Source of the DNA: Pseudomonadales bacterium
GTDB taxonomy: Bacteria > Pseudomonadota > Gammaproteobacteria > Pseudomonadales > Pseudohongiellaceae
Direction: 5' to 3'
NCBI GenBank assembly: GCA_022763285.1
Contig: JALEHB010000005.1
Location: 1-36,987 of the forward strand
Length of the DNA stretch: 36,987 nucleotides
In this document: positions 35,201-36,987 of the stretch, one piece after another
Layout of the letters: every line of letters starts with the position of its first letter
How positions within the stretch are numbered: position 1 is the stretch's first letter
Notes under the pieces: model-generated
What the model was told of the DNA's origin: nothing
Seen by the model: only the letters and a program-made list of their open reading frames with translations
Database searches by the model: none
Program-made: the position numbers and the translations under genes

Positions 35201-36949
35201 TTACTGCAGCAGACTGAGTACGTTTTGCGGCAAGGCATTGGCCTGGGCGATGATCCCGGTGGCTGCCTGTTGCAGTATTTGCGCTTTCACCAGGGAAGCA
35301 GTTTCTGTTGCATAGTCAGAATCAAGAATTCTGGAGCGGCTGGCGCTGGCGTTCTCACGGGCGGTGTCGACGGCCCGGGAGGCGGATTCTAGCCGGTTCT
35401 GGATCGCCCCAAGTCTGGCTCGCTCACTATTAACAGCATTAAGTGCCAGATCGAATTTTTGAATAGCGGTGTCGGTGCTGCTTGTGAGATCAACCGATTC
35501 GACACCGAGGTTTCCGGCGTTGATGGCAACCCGGTCGATGTCAATGGTTTCACCGCCATTGGCACCAACCTGAAATGAGAGAGTTTCCGTCACCTCCAGA
35601 TTCAGTGACGCCAGGCCGCTGGGGAGCGACTGATTGAAAGAAGTCAGGGGATCACCGCTGGCGGAGATGTCCGGTACAACGCCGTCGGCACTGGTATCCC
35701 GCGCACCTCCATCGGCGTCATTACCGCCCACTGCGCCCGTGTCAGCATTGCTCAGCGAGCCGCTGCTCACAAGATTAACAATATAGTTGTTGCCGTCTTC
35801 ACCGCTGTCAAAAATACCTTCAAACTCACTCAGGTCTGCATAGGCGAGACCGTTGTGGGCAGCTTTCATAGCCTGAATTGCATCATCCAGATCGGAGCCG
35901 GCATTGGCTTCCAGGTAGTCAAATACCTCACGGATGCCAGTGCCTCCGGCAGCAATCACGGAGCTGTGCATGTAGCGTACGGCAGCATAGCCGGCAGAAT
36001 ATAACTCCACGCTGCCGTCGTTGCCGAGGAAGCCATTCATGAGGTTTTCTACTTTCTCGGCATCGCTGCTACCAGCCATTGCAGCAAGGTCGCTGTTCAG
36101 TCTGGCGTCAGCACCATGGATGAATTCAGCCGTACCCTCCACAAACCACAGCGGCATGTCGCGCATATTAATGGCACGGGCCATGACGGCATGGGTGAGT
36201 TCATGGGCGATAATACGGTCATTGGAGACGAAACTGGGGCCTCCGTTGACGCCATCAGTGGGAAGGAAATCTTCCAGGTCGATATTCAGGCTCAACTCGA
36301 CGGCTTTGCCGCTTGCCAGTTCATAGCCGGTGAAGCTCACCGCTGCCAGGTAACTTTCACCTTCGACGAAAGTAATATCCAGATCTGAGCCATCGCCGCT
36401 AATACCGAAGTATTGCTCTATCATGTCTTCTGCCTGGGCCAGCCAGGTGTTTTGCAGGAAATCGACAATTTCCTGCTGCTCCGCGCTCAGATCGCCGCCG
36501 CTGGTATCGTAGCTGGCAGCGCGGCTGCCGCCATCGAACAATTTGACCGAATTAAACTCTGCTGAAGACGAAATGCGATCCACTTCGGCAATCAGCTGAT
36601 TCATCTCAGCTTGCAGTGCAGTCTTGTCACTGGCGGAATTGCTTGCATTGGCGGCTTGTACAGCGAGTTCCCGACCACGCTGGAACAAGGAAGTCATCTC
36701 TCCCAGAGCTGCTTCACTGGTTTGAACCATTGAGATGGCATCGTTGATATTGCGTCGGGACTGGGACATGCCACGAATCTGCGTGGTCATGCGCTCGGAA
36801 ATGGCCAAACCGGCGGCATCATCCCGGGCGCTATTCACCCGTAGTCCGGATGACAGCCGCTGCAAAGACACAGCCAATTGCGACTGGTTGCTCTCCAGAT
36901 TTCGGCGCGCATTCATCGACGCGACGTTGGTATTGATAACTAATGCCAT
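35201..36949 (-). CDS. Flagellin with an internal HExxH metallopeptidase domain (flagellinolysin-like)
   Basis: The 582-aa protein begins and ends as a flagellin. Residues 1-142 hold the conserved D0/D1 helices ('LSSGLRVNSARDDAAGLAI', 'AALGEMTSLFQRGRELAVQA'), and 495-582 the C-terminal helices ending 'NALPQNVLSLLQ'. About 290 residues between them are not ordinary flagellin. This insert carries HELTH (249-253), then E271 in 'WFVEGTAEF', the HExxH...E zinc-site pattern of gluzincin peptidases, and 'YSAGYAAVRYMH' (317-328) as in other members. That is the architecture of flagellinolysins, whose filaments are proteolytic. The insert faces outward in a filament. No flaG, fliD or fliS follows. The ATG at 36949 lacks a clear ribosome-binding site, and the promoter lies beyond the window. 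Confidence 0.92.
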   Translation of the reverse strand: MALVINTNVASMNARRNLESNQSQLAVSLQRLSSGLRVNSARDDAAGLAISERMTTQIRGMSQSRRNINDAISMVQTSEAALGEMTSLFQRGRELAVQAANASNSASDKTALQAEMNQLIAEVDRISSSAEFNSVKLFDGGSRAASYDTSGGDLSAEQQEIVDFLQNTWLAQAEDMIEQYFGISGDGSDLDITFVEGESYLAAVSFTGYELASGKAVELSLNIDLEDFLPTDGVNGGPSFVSNDRIIAHELTHAVMARAINMRDMPLWFVEGTAEFIHGADARLNSDLAAMAGSSDAEKVENLMNGFLGNDGSVELYSAGYAAVRYMHSSVIAAGGTGIREVFDYLEANAGSDLDDAIQAMKAAHNGLAYADLSEFEGIFDSGEDGNNYIVNLVSSGSLSNADTGAVGGNDADGGARDTSADGVVPDISASGDPLTSFNQSLPSGLASLNLEVTETLSFQVGANGGETIDIDRVAINAGNLGVESVDLTSSTDTAIQKFDLALNAVNSERARLGAIQNRLESASRAVDTARENASASRSRILDSDYATETASLVKAQILQQAATGIIAQANALPQNVLSLLQ

Positions 36950-36987
36950 TGGCAGTGATTGTCCACAGGTATCCGGGCCGTAACTGA

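Overview
The window looks like chromosomal DNA from a free-living, probably marine, aerobic gammaproteobacterium of the Pseudomonadales/Cellvibrionales type. This rests on the classic gammaproteobacterial order rimP-nusA-infB-rbfA-truB-rpsO-pnp next to an initiator-tRNA 3' end, AcnA and FumC of gammaproteobacterial type, a TamA/TamB pair, and a gammaproteobacterial-style flagellin. Genus cannot be fixed by reading alone. I see no insertion sequence, prophage, CRISPR array or integron.

Layout. 1-122: a tRNA 3' end cut by the window edge, then a damaged initiator-tRNA-like copy sharing a 16-nt direct repeat with it. 117-312: a highly structured leader with an intrinsic terminator (probable attenuator). 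313-9052: the translation/RNA operon, closed by a bidirectional terminator. 9138-12020: a divergent pair, a membrane-anchored AraC-type regulator and a secreted protein joining a c-type heme motif to a type II copper monooxygenase-like core. 12178-16818 (minus): threonine dehydratase followed by fused isobutyryl-CoA mutase IcmF, which are plausibly linked through 2-oxobutyrate and acyl-CoA metabolism. 17018-22524 (plus): tamA-tamB, overlapping by 4 nt. 22521-29396 (minus): acnA, fumC, terC-like, mscS-like and zntB; the last three are chained by 4-nt ATGA overlaps, and zntB shares a CTAG with the tamB stop. 29582-31029: polyphosphate kinase 2 and a divergent receiver-only response regulator. 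31507-35127: a LysR regulator, a small exported repeat-like protein, a PAS-like protein with a C-terminal four-cysteine zinc motif, and an exported protein of unknown function. 35201-36949 (minus): a flagellin with a metallopeptidase-like domain in its variable region.

The most exciting item is the last gene. It has intact flagellin N- and C-terminal filament domains around an insert of about 290 residues carrying HELTH at 249-253 and a downstream EGTAE, the zinc-site pattern of gluzincin peptidases. That is the architecture of flagellinolysins (proteolytic flagellins). The gene stands alone: no flaG/fliD/fliS follows it, and it ends at a terminator shared with a convergent gene. Next in interest are the heme/copper secreted protein with its divergent regulator and the broken initiator-tRNA copy. 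All functional calls come from reading motifs and remembered family features; no database search was run.
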